Notes under the pieces: generated by a model
Seen by the model: only the letters and a program-made list of their open reading frames with translations
Database searches by the model: none
What the model was told of the DNA's origin: nothing
Position numbers and translations under genes: made by a program
Part shown: in pieces, positions 1 to 8,983 of the stretch
How positions within the stretch are numbered: the stretch's first letter is position 1
How the letters are laid out: each line of letters opens with the position of its first letter
Source of the DNA: Nocardia alba NBRC 108234
Lineage (GTDB): Bacteria > Actinomycetota > Actinomycetes > Mycobacteriales > Mycobacteriaceae
Assembly (NCBI RefSeq): GCF_001612665.1
Contig: NZ_BDAX01000018.1
Location: 1 to 64,000 of the forward strand
Direction of reading: 5' to 3'
DNA: 64,000 nt

Positions 1-30
1 TAAGGGGACTCGAACCCCTGACCCCCACGC
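1..30 (-). other. tRNA 3'-end fragment (possible attachment-site scar)
   Basis: Read on the minus strand, positions 3-19 form a perfect tRNA T-arm: 5-bp stem (AGGGG/CCCCT) around a TTCGAGT loop, followed by the first two bases of a 3' acceptor strand that runs off the window. The bases to the right (30-75) should hold the anticodon and D arms, but I cannot fold them there; only a CTTAGCTC-like string near 45-52 resembles a D-arm start. A T-arm plus acceptor without the rest of the tRNA is what a tRNA-targeting integrative element leaves behind. The T-arm resembles that of some actinobacterial tRNA-Ala genes, but identity is not established. A truncated tRNA pseudogene is the alternative. Confidence 0.4.
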
Positions 31-131
31 AGCGGTTGATGCTAGAGCTAAGATCGAGTAGCCATCGACTATGACCAGGCGTTTTCCAATCGCCCATGTT
101 TTGTGTGACCTGCCGAGGGCACCAGAACTTC

Positions 132-1019
132 TCAGTCAGGCATTGCCGAGTAGGTCACCACGAGTGGGGCGTGATCGGAGAGCCGCTCTGCGGGTGACGG
201 CTCCTTGTCGACGACGACAGACGTGGCGAGGCGGGCGAGTCCGGGTGTCGCGAGTTGGTGGTCCACTCGCCAACCCACATCTTTGGCGAACGATTGCCCC
301 GCCCAGCTCCACCAGGTCAGTGGACCTGGGCGATCGCCGTGTACCTGTCGCACCACGTCGACTAGCCGGCGCGTGCCGAGAATCGAACTGAACCACTCGC
401 GGTCGGCAGGCAGGAATCCGTCCATCGTGCGGGCGGCACGCCAGTTGGTCACATCGTGGCAGGTGTGGGCGATGTTCAGATCCCCGGTGAGGACGAACTC
501 GCGTCCCGCGCTCAGCGCCGCGAGCCGGTTCCGGTGCACTTCGCGGGCGAACGCCGCGAGGAACCGCTGCTTCCGTTCGTACTTGACCCCACCGTCGGGC
601 TGTTCGCGCATCGATCCCGGGCGCTGCAGATGCGAGGGCAGACCACCCTTGGGGAGATACAGACAGGCCACCGTCACCGGCCGGTCGGCCAGATCCACCT
701 CGATATAGCGTCCCTGCACGGCGAACTCACCGAGTCCGCGGGCCCTGGGCGGGTGGGTCACCCAGGTCCGCACAGCAGCGGCGGGAACCCTCGTCAGTAC
801 TGCCACGCCGTTACGACCGGCCACGGAACCCACATCCACCGCCGCCGAATAGCCCGGGAAAGGGCCAACATCGGCTGCGGGACAACGCAACTCCTGCAAC
901 GCGACCACATCCGCCGACCTGGCCCGCAACCACTGATCGAATCCACGACGACGTGACGCGCGGATTCCGTTGACATTGAAAGTGGCGACAGCGAAAGTGT
1001 CAGCGACCGACGAACCCAT
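132..1019 (-). CDS. xth: exodeoxyribonuclease III (AP endonuclease family)
   Basis: Protein of 295 residues, the usual size for the ExoIII/AP endonuclease family, which removes nucleotides 3'-5' from duplex DNA and cuts at abasic sites during base excision repair in the cytoplasm. The N-terminus has the family signature ATFNVNGIRA (about residues 11-20) and LQELRC (about 41-46, metal-binding Glu). GDLNIAHTCHD (about 178-188) carries the catalytic Asp/Asn pair, and LSDHAPLVV near the C-terminus carries the catalytic Asp-His. All catalytic positions I can check are present. It is transcribed alone, divergent from the sulfotransferase operon across a 260-bp gap. The ATG at 1019 gives a standard N-terminus. 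Confidence 0.93.
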   Translation of the reverse strand: MGSSVADTFAVATFNVNGIRASRRRGFDQWLRARSADVVALQELRCPAADVGPFPGYSAAVDVGSVAGRNGVAVLTRVPAAAVRTWVTHPPRARGLGEFAVQGRYIEVDLADRPVTVACLYLPKGGLPSHLQRPGSMREQPDGGVKYERKQRFLAAFAREVHRNRLAALSAGREFVLTGDLNIAHTCHDVTNWRAARTMDGFLPADREWFSSILGTRRLVDVVRQVHGDRPGPLTWWSWAGQSFAKDVGWRVDHQLATPGLARLATSVVVDKEPSPAERLSDHAPLVVTYSAMPD

Positions 1020-1281
1020 GGCAACACTGTGCCGGAGCCCCCTACCCCGCAGCCGGGCAGCTCCGGTACGCGACCTCGGTGGGACCGGGCAGGTCGACGA
1101 ACTGGCGCTCTACCGGAGTCCGGGGCGACCGGGTCGAGCATCGTCACAGACTCGCAGATAGGTATCAACGATAGGGCGCGCACGCGAAGTCCCCAGCGCC
1201 GATCGATCGAACTGTCAAGACATCCGGTCTCACCAATCTCAATGAGTTTGCGGCGGAGCGTACTTCGGCAGACTGGGCCTC

Positions 1282-2073
1282 ATGACAACCGACTACCTCG
1301 TCTGTGCCTCGCAGCGCAGTGGTAGCACCCTGCTCGTGGAATCGCTCGCCGCCACCGGCGTCGCGGGCCGCCCGCAGGAGTTCTTCCAGTACTTTCCGTC
1401 CTCGTCGCAGGCTCCGCAGCCCCGCGAATGGTTCGCCGGAGTCACCGACCCGGAACTGCTCGCGCTGCTCGACCCCCTCGATCCCGGCACGGTCGATTCG
1501 CGCGATGCCGAGCAGTGGCTGGCCGACCTGCGCGGCGGTGGTCGTACCGCGAACGGCGTGTGGGGCGGCAAGCTGATGTGGAATCAGACCTCGCTGCTGA
1601 TCACCCGCACCCGCACCGCCTCCGGTTCGCTGCGCACCGCGATCCGTTCGCTGTTCGACGGCGCCGATCCGGTGTACGTGCACGTGCACCGGCCCGATGT
1701 GGTGTCGCAGGCGGTGTCGATGTGGCGCGCGGTGCAGACCCGCGTGTGGCGCGACGATCCCGACGTCGCCGAGGGCACCGACGACGGCGCGGTGTACCGG
1801 GCCGAGGGCATCGCGCACCTGGCCGCCGTGCTGCTCGAGCAGCAGCGCTCGTGGCGGCAGTGGTTCACCAGCGAGGGCATCGAACCGCTCGAGATCGATT
1901 TCCCCACCCTGGTGGCCGATCCCGCCAAGGCCACCGCTCGGGTGCTCGAGGCGATCGGGCAGGACCCCACACTGGCCCCGGCTCCCCCACTCAAACCCCA
2001 GTCCAACGCCCGCTCCGCGGAGTGGGTGGCGCGCTACCGCGCCGACGCCGCGCAGAACGGATACCCGGTATGA
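1282..2073 (+). CDS. Stf0-like sulfotransferase
   Basis: 263 residues. The N-terminus YLVCASQRSGSTLL matches the Stf0 family 5'-phosphosulfate-binding loop (SQRSGSTLL) and is followed by GVAGRPQEFF, as in mycobacterial trehalose 2-sulfotransferase. A second PAPS-contact region, VYVHVHRPDVVSQAVSMWRAVQT, lies near residue 133. The enzyme is expected to transfer sulfate from PAPS to a sugar or lipid hydroxyl. Trehalose is the known acceptor of Stf0 itself; the acceptor here is unknown. The stop codon overlaps the cysD start (ATGA), so the acceptor enzyme and the PAPS-making enzymes are translationally coupled, which strongly supports a sulfotransferase role. Confidence 0.85.
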   Translation: MTTDYLVCASQRSGSTLLVESLAATGVAGRPQEFFQYFPSSSQAPQPREWFAGVTDPELLALLDPLDPGTVDSRDAEQWLADLRGGGRTANGVWGGKLMWNQTSLLITRTRTASGSLRTAIRSLFDGADPVYVHVHRPDVVSQAVSMWRAVQTRVWRDDPDVAEGTDDGAVYRAEGIAHLAAVLLEQQRSWRQWFTSEGIEPLEIDFPTLVADPAKATARVLEAIGQDPTLAPAPPLKPQSNARSAEWVARYRADAAQNGYPV

Positions 2074-3026
2074 CCGTCACCGACCTCGCCGTCCCCGCCC
2101 CCGAACGCCTCGATCACGTCGACGAGTTGCGCGCGCTCGAGGCCGAAGCCGTCCACATCATCCGGGAGGTGGCCGCCGAACTCGAACGGCCGGTCCTGCT
2201 GTTCTCCGGCGGCAAGGACTCCATCGTGCTGTTGCGGCTCGCGGAGAAGGCGTTCCGGCCCGCGCCGCTGCCGTTTCCGATCCTGCACGTCGACACCGGC
2301 CACAACTTCGAGGAGGTCATCGCCTTCCGTGACCGCCGGGTGCGGCCCGACGACCGCAATCCCGACGGGATCACCCTGATCGTGGCCTCCGTGCAGGACT
2401 CGATCGACACCGGCAAGGTCGCCGAGTCGACCGAACCGTCCGGCTCGCGCAACCGCCTGCAGACCCGCACCCTGCTCGACGCCCTGGAGGCCGGCGGGTT
2501 CGACGCCGCGTTCGGCGGCGCCCGCCGCGACGAGGAACGAGCCCGCGCCAAGGAACGGGTGTTCAGTTTCCGGGACGAGTTCGGTCAGTGGGATCCCCGG
2601 GCGCAGCGTCCCGAACCGTGGTCGATCTACAACGGCCGCATCCGTCGGGGCGAATCGGTGCGGGTCTTCCCGCTCTCGAACTGGACCGAACTCGACATCT
2701 GGCGCTATATCCGGCTCGAGCGCCTGGAACTGCCCTCGATCTACTTCGCCGCCGAGCGCGAGGTCTTCGAACGCGACGGCATCCTGCTCGCCGTCTCGCC
2801 CTTCACCCAGCCGCGACCGGGCGAGCAGGTCCGCACCGAGTCGGTGCGCTACCGCACCGTCGGCGATCTGACCATCACCGGCGCGGTCCGCTCGACCGCC
2901 ACCGACATCGATTCCGTCATCGCGGAAGTGTCCGCCGCGACCGTCAGCGAGCGCGGGGAGACCCGCGCCGACGATCGCACCTCGGCCGCCGCCATGGAAG
3001 ACCGTAAACGCGAGGGATACTTCTGA
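2070..3026 (+). CDS. cysD: sulfate adenylyltransferase subunit 2
   Basis: 318 residues from the ATG at 2070, which overlaps the previous stop by ATGA. The open frame extends far upstream, but this start gives the normal CysD N-terminus (HVDELRALEAEAVHIIREV). The PP-loop motif FSGGKDSIVLLRLAEKAF lies near residues 48-65. FGGARRDEERARAKERVFSFRD near 152 and the C-terminal AAAMEDRKREGYF are diagnostic of CysD. It makes APS from sulfate and ATP, driven by GTP hydrolysis in CysN. Its stop shares one base with the cysNC start. No APS/PAPS reductase lies nearby, so the local purpose looks like sulfation rather than cysteine synthesis. Confidence 0.95.
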   Translation: MTVTDLAVPAPERLDHVDELRALEAEAVHIIREVAAELERPVLLFSGGKDSIVLLRLAEKAFRPAPLPFPILHVDTGHNFEEVIAFRDRRVRPDDRNPDGITLIVASVQDSIDTGKVAESTEPSGSRNRLQTRTLLDALEAGGFDAAFGGARRDEERARAKERVFSFRDEFGQWDPRAQRPEPWSIYNGRIRRGESVRVFPLSNWTELDIWRYIRLERLELPSIYFAAEREVFERDGILLAVSPFTQPRPGEQVRTESVRYRTVGDLTITGAVRSTATDIDSVIAEVSAATVSERGETRADDRTSAAAMEDRKREGYF

Positions 3027-4921
3027 TGACCGCCACCGTTCCCACCGTCGACACCCACCGTCAGCTGCTGCGTCTGGCCACCGCGGGCAGCGTGGACGAC
3101 GGCAAGTCCACCCTCATCGGTCGCCTGCTGCACGACACCGGCAGCCTGCCCACCGATCACCTCGCCGGGGTCACCTCCGACGCCGGCGTCATCGACCTGG
3201 CCGCGCTCTCCGACGGCCTGCGCGCCGAACGCGAGCAGGGCATCACCATCGATGTGGCCTACCGGTTCTTCTCCACCGAGTCCCGCAGCTACATCCTCGC
3301 CGACACCCCCGGCCACGAGCGCTACACCCGCAACATGTTCACCGGGGCGTCCACCGCCCATGTCACGGTGCTGCTCGTCGACGCCCGCAGTGGCGTGCTG
3401 CGCCAGACCCGCAGACACGCGCGGATCGCCGGACTGCTCGGTGTGCCGCATGTGATCGCCGCGGTGAACAAGATCGACCTGGTCGACTACTCCGCCGAGC
3501 GTTTCGCGCAGGTGCAGGCCGAACTCGACGAGCTGGCCACCCAGCTCGGCTCCGGCCCGATCGCCGCCATCCCGGTCGCGGCGGCCCACGGCGACAACGT
3601 CGTGCACCGCTCGGCGAACACCCCCTGGTACACCGGACCGACGCTGCTCGAATACCTCGAGGACATCGAACTGCACGCACCCTCGCCCACCCCGGGCGAG
3701 CTGCGGTTGCCGGTGCAGTGGGTGGCGCGGCCCTCGGGCGCGCACCGTCGCCGCTATCTGGGCAGGCTCGCGGCGGGCACGCTCGCCGTGGGCGACGAGG
3801 TGGTCGTGCTGCCCTCGGGGGCCCGCAGCACGGTCACCACGCTCGACACGCTCGACGACACCCGCTCGGTCGCGGTGGCGCCGCTGTCGGTGTCGGTGGA
3901 ATTGGCCGACGACATCGACGTGGGTCGTGGCGATGTGTTGGTCAGCGCTGCGAGCGAGGCCGCGACGCCGGTGGCCGCCCGCGAGATCGAGGCGACGCTG
4001 TGCTGGCTCGGGCAGCATCCGCTGCGTGCCGGGGATCGGGTGGCGCTCAAGCACGCCACCTCCACCGTGCGGGCGACGGTGCAGTCGCTGGAACGCCGCC
4101 TCGACCCCGAGTCGCTCATCGACCAAGTCGGCCCGAGCGAGCTGGTGCTCAACGACATCGGCACCCTGACGCTGCGCACCGCCTCGGTGGTGATCGCCGA
4201 CCGGTACGCCGACAATCGCGATACCGGCGCGTTCATCCTCATCGACGAGGCGTCCAACGACACCGTCGGGGCGGGCACCATCACCCTGGCCAGGGAAGTG
4301 GTGCCCGGCAAGGCCACCCGCAACGACATCAAATGGCACCCGTCGTCGCTGAGCCGCGCCGAGCGCGCGCAACGGACCGGTCATCGGGGCGCGACGGTCT
4401 GGTTGACGGGTCTGCCCGCCTCGGGCAAATCCACCGTCGCGGTCGCGCTGGAGCGGGCGCTGGTGACCAGGCAGCGGGTGGCCTATCTGCTCGACGGCGA
4501 CAACATCCGCCACGGCATTTCCGACGATCTCGGCTTCTCCCCCGGCGACCGGGCCGAGAACATCCGCCGGGTCGGTCACCTCACCCGGCTCTTCGCCGAC
4601 GCGGGCGTCATCGCCATCGCCTCGATGGTCTCGCCGCTGCACTCCGATCGACAGATCGCCCGCGAGCTCAACGAAGCCGCCGAGCTGCCGTTCATCGAGG
4701 TGCACGTCAGCACGCCGCGCGTCGAATGCGAACGCCGCGATCCCAAGGGCCTCTACGCGCGCGCCCGGCGCGGCGAGCTCAAGGGGCTCACCGGGATCGA
4801 CGCGCCGTACGAGAAGCCGCTGAGTCCCGACCTGCGGTTCGATACCACCGATGCCGACGTGGAGGAGCTGGCGCAGCGCATCGTCGCCCTGCTCGTCGAG
4901 CGTGGGATCCTGGACGAGTGA
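3026..4921 (+). CDS. cysNC: bifunctional CysN/CysC (sulfate adenylyltransferase GTPase and APS kinase)
   Basis: 631 residues, the usual length of the actinobacterial CysN-CysC fusion. The N-terminal GTPase has GSVDDGKSTLIGRLL (about residues 16-30), DTPGHERYTRNM (about 93-104) and NKIDLVDY (about 149-156). After a beta-barrel region, the APS kinase domain begins near residue 450 with a second P-loop, LTGLPASGKST (about 459-469), and continues with LLDGDNIRHGISDDLGFS. Together with CysD it converts sulfate to APS and then to PAPS, the donor for the upstream sulfotransferase. The 1-bp overlap with cysD and the GTGA overlap with the downstream FGE gene place all four genes in one operon. Confidence 0.96.
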   Translation: MTATVPTVDTHRQLLRLATAGSVDDGKSTLIGRLLHDTGSLPTDHLAGVTSDAGVIDLAALSDGLRAEREQGITIDVAYRFFSTESRSYILADTPGHERYTRNMFTGASTAHVTVLLVDARSGVLRQTRRHARIAGLLGVPHVIAAVNKIDLVDYSAERFAQVQAELDELATQLGSGPIAAIPVAAAHGDNVVHRSANTPWYTGPTLLEYLEDIELHAPSPTPGELRLPVQWVARPSGAHRRRYLGRLAAGTLAVGDEVVVLPSGARSTVTTLDTLDDTRSVAVAPLSVSVELADDIDVGRGDVLVSAASEAATPVAAREIEATLCWLGQHPLRAGDRVALKHATSTVRATVQSLERRLDPESLIDQVGPSELVLNDIGTLTLRTASVVIADRYADNRDTGAFILIDEASNDTVGAGTITLAREVVPGKATRNDIKWHPSSLSRAERAQRTGHRGATVWLTGLPASGKSTVAVALERALVTRQRVAYLLDGDNIRHGISDDLGFSPGDRAENIRRVGHLTRLFADAGVIAIASMVSPLHSDRQIARELNEAAELPFIEVHVSTPRVECERRDPKGLYARARRGELKGLTGIDAPYEKPLSPDLRFDTTDADVEELAQRIVALLVERGILDE

Positions 4922-5841
4922 ACTGCTGTACTCCGCGCGGTGGTGGTGCGCCCGCCGGGTTCACCGCCGATCTCGCCGTCGCCGGTGGGCCCCGTCCGGG
5001 TGCCCACCGGGTAGCACAGGCCGCCATCCCGGCGGCGACGTTCGCGATGGGCGACGCGCACGGCGACGGGTACCGCGCGGACGGTGAGTCGCCGGTTCAT
5101 CCGGTGACGCTGCGGGCCTTCACGATCGATGTGACCACGGTGACGGTCGCCGATTTCGCTCGTTTCGTCGACGCGACCGGCTATCGGACCGAGGCCGAAC
5201 ACTTCGGCGCCTCGGCGGTGTTCCATCTCAGCGCCGCCGACCCCGCCACGGGCACCCCCGTGCCCGGCACGCCGTGGTGGCTCACCGTCCCCGACGCCAG
5301 CTGGCGCGCGCCCGGCGGCCCCGGTTCGACCGCGATCGAGGATCACCCGGTCGTGCACGTCTCCCATCACGACGCCCTGGCCTACTGCGCCTGGAGCGCT
5401 CGCGCCCTCCCGACCGAGGCGCAGTGGGAACACGCCGCGCGCGGCGGCCTGACCGGCGCCCGCTACCCGTGGGGCGACGCCCACCCCACCGAGGACGAGG
5501 TCGCCATCTTTCCCGGCGACTTCCCCGACGCACCCACCGGACCCGTGGGCACCGTCGCGGCGAAGTCCTTCGCCCCCAACGGCTTCGGCCTCTATCAAAC
5601 GGTCGGCAACGTCTGGGAATGGTGCGCCGACCGCTTCTCGGCCCGCTACTACCGCACCGCGCCCGGCCATGACCCGCTCGGCCCCGACCGGGGCAACACG
5701 CGGGTGCTGCGCGGCGGCAGCCACCTGTGCCACGACTCCTATTGCTATCGCTACCGGGTGGCGGCGCGCTCGAAGAACACGCCGGACTCGACGGCGGGCA
5801 ACATCGGCTTCCGCACGGTCGCCCGCGCCGTCGAGGACTGA
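4918..5841 (+). CDS. formylglycine-generating enzyme (sulfatase maturase)
   Basis: 307 residues from a GTG at 4918 that overlaps the cysNC stop (GTGA); the frame is open further upstream but that part is a shadow of cysNC. The start gives an NCCTP N-terminus, as in other actinobacterial FGEs. The FGE-sulfatase fold is clear: FAMGDAHGDGY, LPTEAQWEHAARGG, GNVWEWCAD and IGFRTVA. The catalytic copper-binding cysteines are both present in GGSHLCHDSYCYRYR (about Cys271 and Cys276), which separates true FGEs from inactive or EgtB-like relatives. It oxidises the cysteine of a CxPxR sulfatase motif to formylglycine. Its likely substrate is the convergent sulfatase next door, which carries CSPAR. Confidence 0.93.
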   Translation: MNCCTPRGGGAPAGFTADLAVAGGPRPGAHRVAQAAIPAATFAMGDAHGDGYRADGESPVHPVTLRAFTIDVTTVTVADFARFVDATGYRTEAEHFGASAVFHLSAADPATGTPVPGTPWWLTVPDASWRAPGGPGSTAIEDHPVVHVSHHDALAYCAWSARALPTEAQWEHAARGGLTGARYPWGDAHPTEDEVAIFPGDFPDAPTGPVGTVAAKSFAPNGFGLYQTVGNVWEWCADRFSARYYRTAPGHDPLGPDRGNTRVLRGGSHLCHDSYCYRYRVAARSKNTPDSTAGNIGFRTVARAVED

Positions 5842-5857
5842 ACTCCGGCGAGCGCGC

Positions 5858-7261
5858 TCAGCCGGCCGCCTCGGCGGCCGAGGACGTACCACCCGGCGGG
5901 ACGAGTTCGCGACGGTCACCACGTGGGCGTCGAGAAGGCAGGTCCTCTTCGTCGCGGCTCGCGGCCTGTTTGGCGAAGTAGGCGGCCATGAACCGCTGGG
6001 CGATGGCGGTTCCGGCGCGGTCGTCGGGGACGATGTCGCGGGTCTCGGCGCGCCAGTCGGCGAGCAGACCGGACAGGCGCCGCGCGACCCACTGGTAGGC
6101 GGGTTCCTCGGCGACGTTGTGGCGTTCGTACGGGTCGACGGCCAGATCGTAGAGCTCGCGCCGGGGTCGCGGCGCGGCGACGGCGCCGGGATCGAGGGCG
6201 CGACCCGAGAGGCTGTCGGCGATGTCGAGCGGCAGGAGCAGGGCGGGGCGGTCCGCCAGGTTCTCGATGTAGCTGAATTCCTTGGTGCGCACGGCGCGGA
6301 TGGGGTCGAAGGCGTCGTGGTAGGTCTTCTGGGTGAACAGCTCGCTGCGGACCGGTTCGCCCTGGGGTTCGAGGAGTTCGGGGGCGTGGGATTCGCCGTC
6401 GACGCTGTACGGGACCGGCACCGACAGCAGGTCGAGCACGGTCGGGGTGAGATCCACCCCGGAGAACAGGTCCTCGTACACACGCGGAGCCAGGGCGCGC
6501 CGCCGGGGCGGGCGCACGATCAGCGCCACCCCGGTGCCCTCGGCGTAGAGGGTCGACTTGGCGCGCGGGAAGGCCAGCCCGTGGTCGGTGACGAAGACGA
6601 TCCAGGTGTTCTCGTCGAGTCCGAGTTCGGCGACGGTGTCGAGCAGCCGCCCGACGGCGGCGTCGGCCTGGGCGATGCTGCCGTGCAGACCGGCAAGATC
6701 GGCGCGGACCCGTGGATCGTCGGGCAGGAAGCCGGGCACGCCGATCGTGTCGGGGTCGGCGTGCTCGTACTGGTCCACCGGATAGGGGCGATGGGTCTCG
6801 AAGAATCCGGCCGTGAGGAAGAACGGGCGGCTCTGATCGGCGTTGTCGCGCAACCACTCCTGCGAGCGCGCCACCACGTGGTCGCACAGCGAGTCCGAGA
6901 CGTCGACGGTGTCGAAGCCCAGCCGGGTGGGGTCGGCGCTCTCGTGCTGCATGCCGAACAGCGCCGTCCGGTATCCGGCCTCGCCCAGCAGCGAGGGCAG
7001 CGTGCGGACGTGGTCGTGGTATTCGAAGCCGTGATGCGCCAGACCGACGAGGCCGTTGCGGTGCGGGTGCAGGCCGGTGAACAGGGATCCGCGCGCCGGC
7101 GAGCACAGCGGCGCGGTGGCGTGCGCGTCGGTGAAGCGGATGCCGTCGGCGGCGAGCCGGTCGAGTGTGGGGCTGTGCACGCCCTCGGCGCCGTAGCAGG
7201 TCAGATGCCGACCGAGGTCGTGCCAGTGCACCAGAATGACGTTCTCACCGTTGAGGCCCAT
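5858..7261 (-). CDS. type I sulfatase (cysteine-type, FGly-dependent)
   Basis: 467 residues from the ATG at 7261, preferred over an upstream ATG at 7384 because the conserved core starts at once (NVILVHWHDLGRHL). The formylglycine site CSPARGSLFTG is near residue 52 and fits CxPxRxxxxTG. Other metal-site motifs are FVTDHGLAF and HRPYPVDQYE, and the C-terminal half ends in an R-ELYDLAVDPYERHNV segment typical of the family. It hydrolyses a sulfate ester; the substrate is unknown. No signal peptide is visible, so it is probably cytoplasmic and not a scavenging exoenzyme. It is convergent with the FGE gene, 16 bp apart, so the maturase and its client are neighbours. Confidence 0.92.
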   Translation of the reverse strand: MGLNGENVILVHWHDLGRHLTCYGAEGVHSPTLDRLAADGIRFTDAHATAPLCSPARGSLFTGLHPHRNGLVGLAHHGFEYHDHVRTLPSLLGEAGYRTALFGMQHESADPTRLGFDTVDVSDSLCDHVVARSQEWLRDNADQSRPFFLTAGFFETHRPYPVDQYEHADPDTIGVPGFLPDDPRVRADLAGLHGSIAQADAAVGRLLDTVAELGLDENTWIVFVTDHGLAFPRAKSTLYAEGTGVALIVRPPRRRALAPRVYEDLFSGVDLTPTVLDLLSVPVPYSVDGESHAPELLEPQGEPVRSELFTQKTYHDAFDPIRAVRTKEFSYIENLADRPALLLPLDIADSLSGRALDPGAVAAPRPRRELYDLAVDPYERHNVAEEPAYQWVARRLSGLLADWRAETRDIVPDDRAGTAIAQRFMAAYFAKQAASRDEEDLPSRRPRGDRRELVPPGGTSSAAEAAG

Positions 7262-7362
7262 CTTCCGATGGTGCCAGGGTGACCGGTCGCGGTGGTCGAT
7301 TGGAATCAGACTGAATTCAACAGGGTCGGCTTTCGCGATCCAGTCCGGTGTATCCGCCGCCC

Positions 7363-8775
7363 CTACGCCGAGTCGAACTGCCATCGGGCAGTGATCGTCG
7401 TCAGTTCGAGGATCTCGCGACGATCCGCGCGGACGAGGAAGCCGTCATCGATCGCCCGGTCCAGCGCGGTGGTGAACTCGGTGAGGAATTCGCTGAGGCC
7501 ACCGGGATACCGGCGGGACAGGTGGGCGGTATCGAACAGTTCGCCGGACCCGAACAATGTCGCCATGCGGTCGGTCTCGGTGTTCAGGCCCGACGTGACG
7601 GCGAGAGGGGTGTCGACCCACGGGGTGCGGACACCGCCTCGCGCGATCCCGTCGCTGTCGGCGACGATCACCGGGAACTCACCCCCGGTCGAGTCGATGC
7701 GCGCCGCCGAGGGCGCGGGTTTGCCGCCGCGCACCCACTCGTCGAGTCGTGCGATCGCGGCGTGCAGTACGTAGTGATGCTGGGGGGCGAAGTTCAGGAA
7801 ACGCTCGAGACGGCGACCCAGCAGCGTCTGGGTCGGCCGGAACGCCTGGGCGAGGTCCTCGATCGGCGCGAGTCCGCTGTCGAGGAAAGCGCCCTGGATG
7901 GTGTAGTTGTCCGCGTGGGCGGCCCCGGGAATCTCCCAGACGCGCAGGAACTCCCGCTCGGGCTGTCGGGCCGAGAAGTAGCCGGGGAGTACCCCGCCGA
8001 CCAGGTCGGTCTCGGTGATGACCGCCAGCACCGGGGTTCGCCGGTCGTCGCGGAACGTCGGACGGGGCAGGCAAGCGACAGTGTCGGGGTCCAGAACCGA
8101 ACGCCCGTCCAGCGGTGCGGCGGGGCCGAACCGTGAGTGCACCAGATACCCGTCGAAGATCTCGGCGACGGGCGCGACGGCGTTGATATAGGTGGTCAGG
8201 AACATGGCCGACTGGGACTCCCCGACCGCCAGGATCCGTTCAGGGCGCAGATCGCCGAGCAATTCCGCGCTGCGGTCCCGCAGTGCCACTCCGACTTGGC
8301 TGAACAGATCGTAGGCGAACGCGTCGCCGGGATGGTGCAGGGGCGCGTAGCGTTGGGGGTCGAGTGTCTTGAGCGACATATCGCCGACCAGGGCGAGGCC
8401 GCCCTCGATACCGACCTGCTGAGCCGATACCCCGACGTAGGCGTAGCCGGCTCGCAGCAATTCGCGATGGGCCATCAGCCAGACCGCGGGAGCGTCGAGA
8501 CCGCCGCTGACATTGAGCCACTCGACGACGACCGTACCGTTGAACCGCGCGCTGTCGGCCGGTACGACGGTAACCACCCGGGTGCGATAGTCGGCCTGCT
8601 CGAGCGGGACGACTTCCCAGCGCCCGTCGGCGGTGAGTTCGCCGACCGGCTCATAGGACCGCGCCGTTCCCTCGACGAAGTATTCGTCGACCCTGTATCC
8701 GAGCGCGGTCAGGTCGTAGCTGCCGAGCAGCAGATTCGGTGTTCCCCGAACATGTTCGAGTACAGGATCTTTCAC
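7363..8775 (-). CDS. alpha/beta hydrolase domain protein (Abhydrolase_10-like)
   Basis: 470 residues from a GTG at 8775 preceded by GAGG at good spacing; the frame stays open to 9099 but that extension is non-coding. The sequence has an alpha/beta-hydrolase nucleophile elbow, ILAVGESQSAMFL (GxSxS-like), and features of the uncharacterised family often labelled alpha/beta hydrolase domain: VVVEWLNVSGGLDAP, AYVGVSAQQVGIEG, and a C-terminal IPGAAHAD with the presumed catalytic His. The reaction is unknown; esterases and lactonases occur in the superfamily. It is divergent from the alcohol dehydrogenase gene across about 200 bp, so the two may be co-regulated in breakdown of the same compound. 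Confidence 0.75.
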   Translation of the reverse strand: MKDPVLEHVRGTPNLLLGSYDLTALGYRVDEYFVEGTARSYEPVGELTADGRWEVVPLEQADYRTRVVTVVPADSARFNGTVVVEWLNVSGGLDAPAVWLMAHRELLRAGYAYVGVSAQQVGIEGGLALVGDMSLKTLDPQRYAPLHHPGDAFAYDLFSQVGVALRDRSAELLGDLRPERILAVGESQSAMFLTTYINAVAPVAEIFDGYLVHSRFGPAAPLDGRSVLDPDTVACLPRPTFRDDRRTPVLAVITETDLVGGVLPGYFSARQPEREFLRVWEIPGAAHADNYTIQGAFLDSGLAPIEDLAQAFRPTQTLLGRRLERFLNFAPQHHYVLHAAIARLDEWVRGGKPAPSAARIDSTGGEFPVIVADSDGIARGGVRTPWVDTPLAVTSGLNTETDRMATLFGSGELFDTAHLSRRYPGGLSEFLTEFTTALDRAIDDGFLVRADRREILELTTITARWQFDSA

Positions 8776-8983
8776 GGCTGATACCTCACATCGTAGTGAT
8801 TCGGTCGGCCGGTGCCACGGCGGCCTACTACAAGGTACCTCCGACGACCTTGCGCTGAATACCTGTCCGCAGTACTGTCCATACAGCTGTCCATATTGCG
8901 TCGTACCGGCCCGATTCACCGGCGAGCCGGGAGCTACGCACAACCGGCCGCACACCGACGTGTCGCCGAAGGGGTTCTGCCAC
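8776..8983. promoter_or_regulatory. divergent promoter region, hydrolase / alcohol dehydrogenase
   Basis: A gene-free 208-bp stretch between two divergent starts. It holds a directly repeated CTGTCCATA-like element around 8872-8896 (ctgtccata, then ctgtccata again after a short spacer), which could be a repressor or activator site, and a GAAGGGG ribosome-binding site just before the start at 8984. No regulator gene is adjacent. Promoter boxes are not certain. Confidence 0.35.

Noticed and set aside
2849..4705. 618-residue open frame on the minus strand
   Set aside because: It is fully antisense to cysD/cysNC, whose motifs are intact. Its His/Asp/Gly/Arg-rich composition is typical of the reverse strand of GC-rich genes.
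3718..4917. N-terminal extension of the FGE frame
   Set aside because: It lies in another frame of cysNC; the GTG at 4918 gives the normal FGE start.
4753..6483. 576-residue minus-strand frame
   Set aside because: Shadow of the FGE and sulfatase genes; both real genes carry their catalytic motifs.
5669..7282. 537-residue plus-strand frame
   Set aside because: Antisense to the sulfatase; composition is low-complexity Gly/Val/Asp/Arg.
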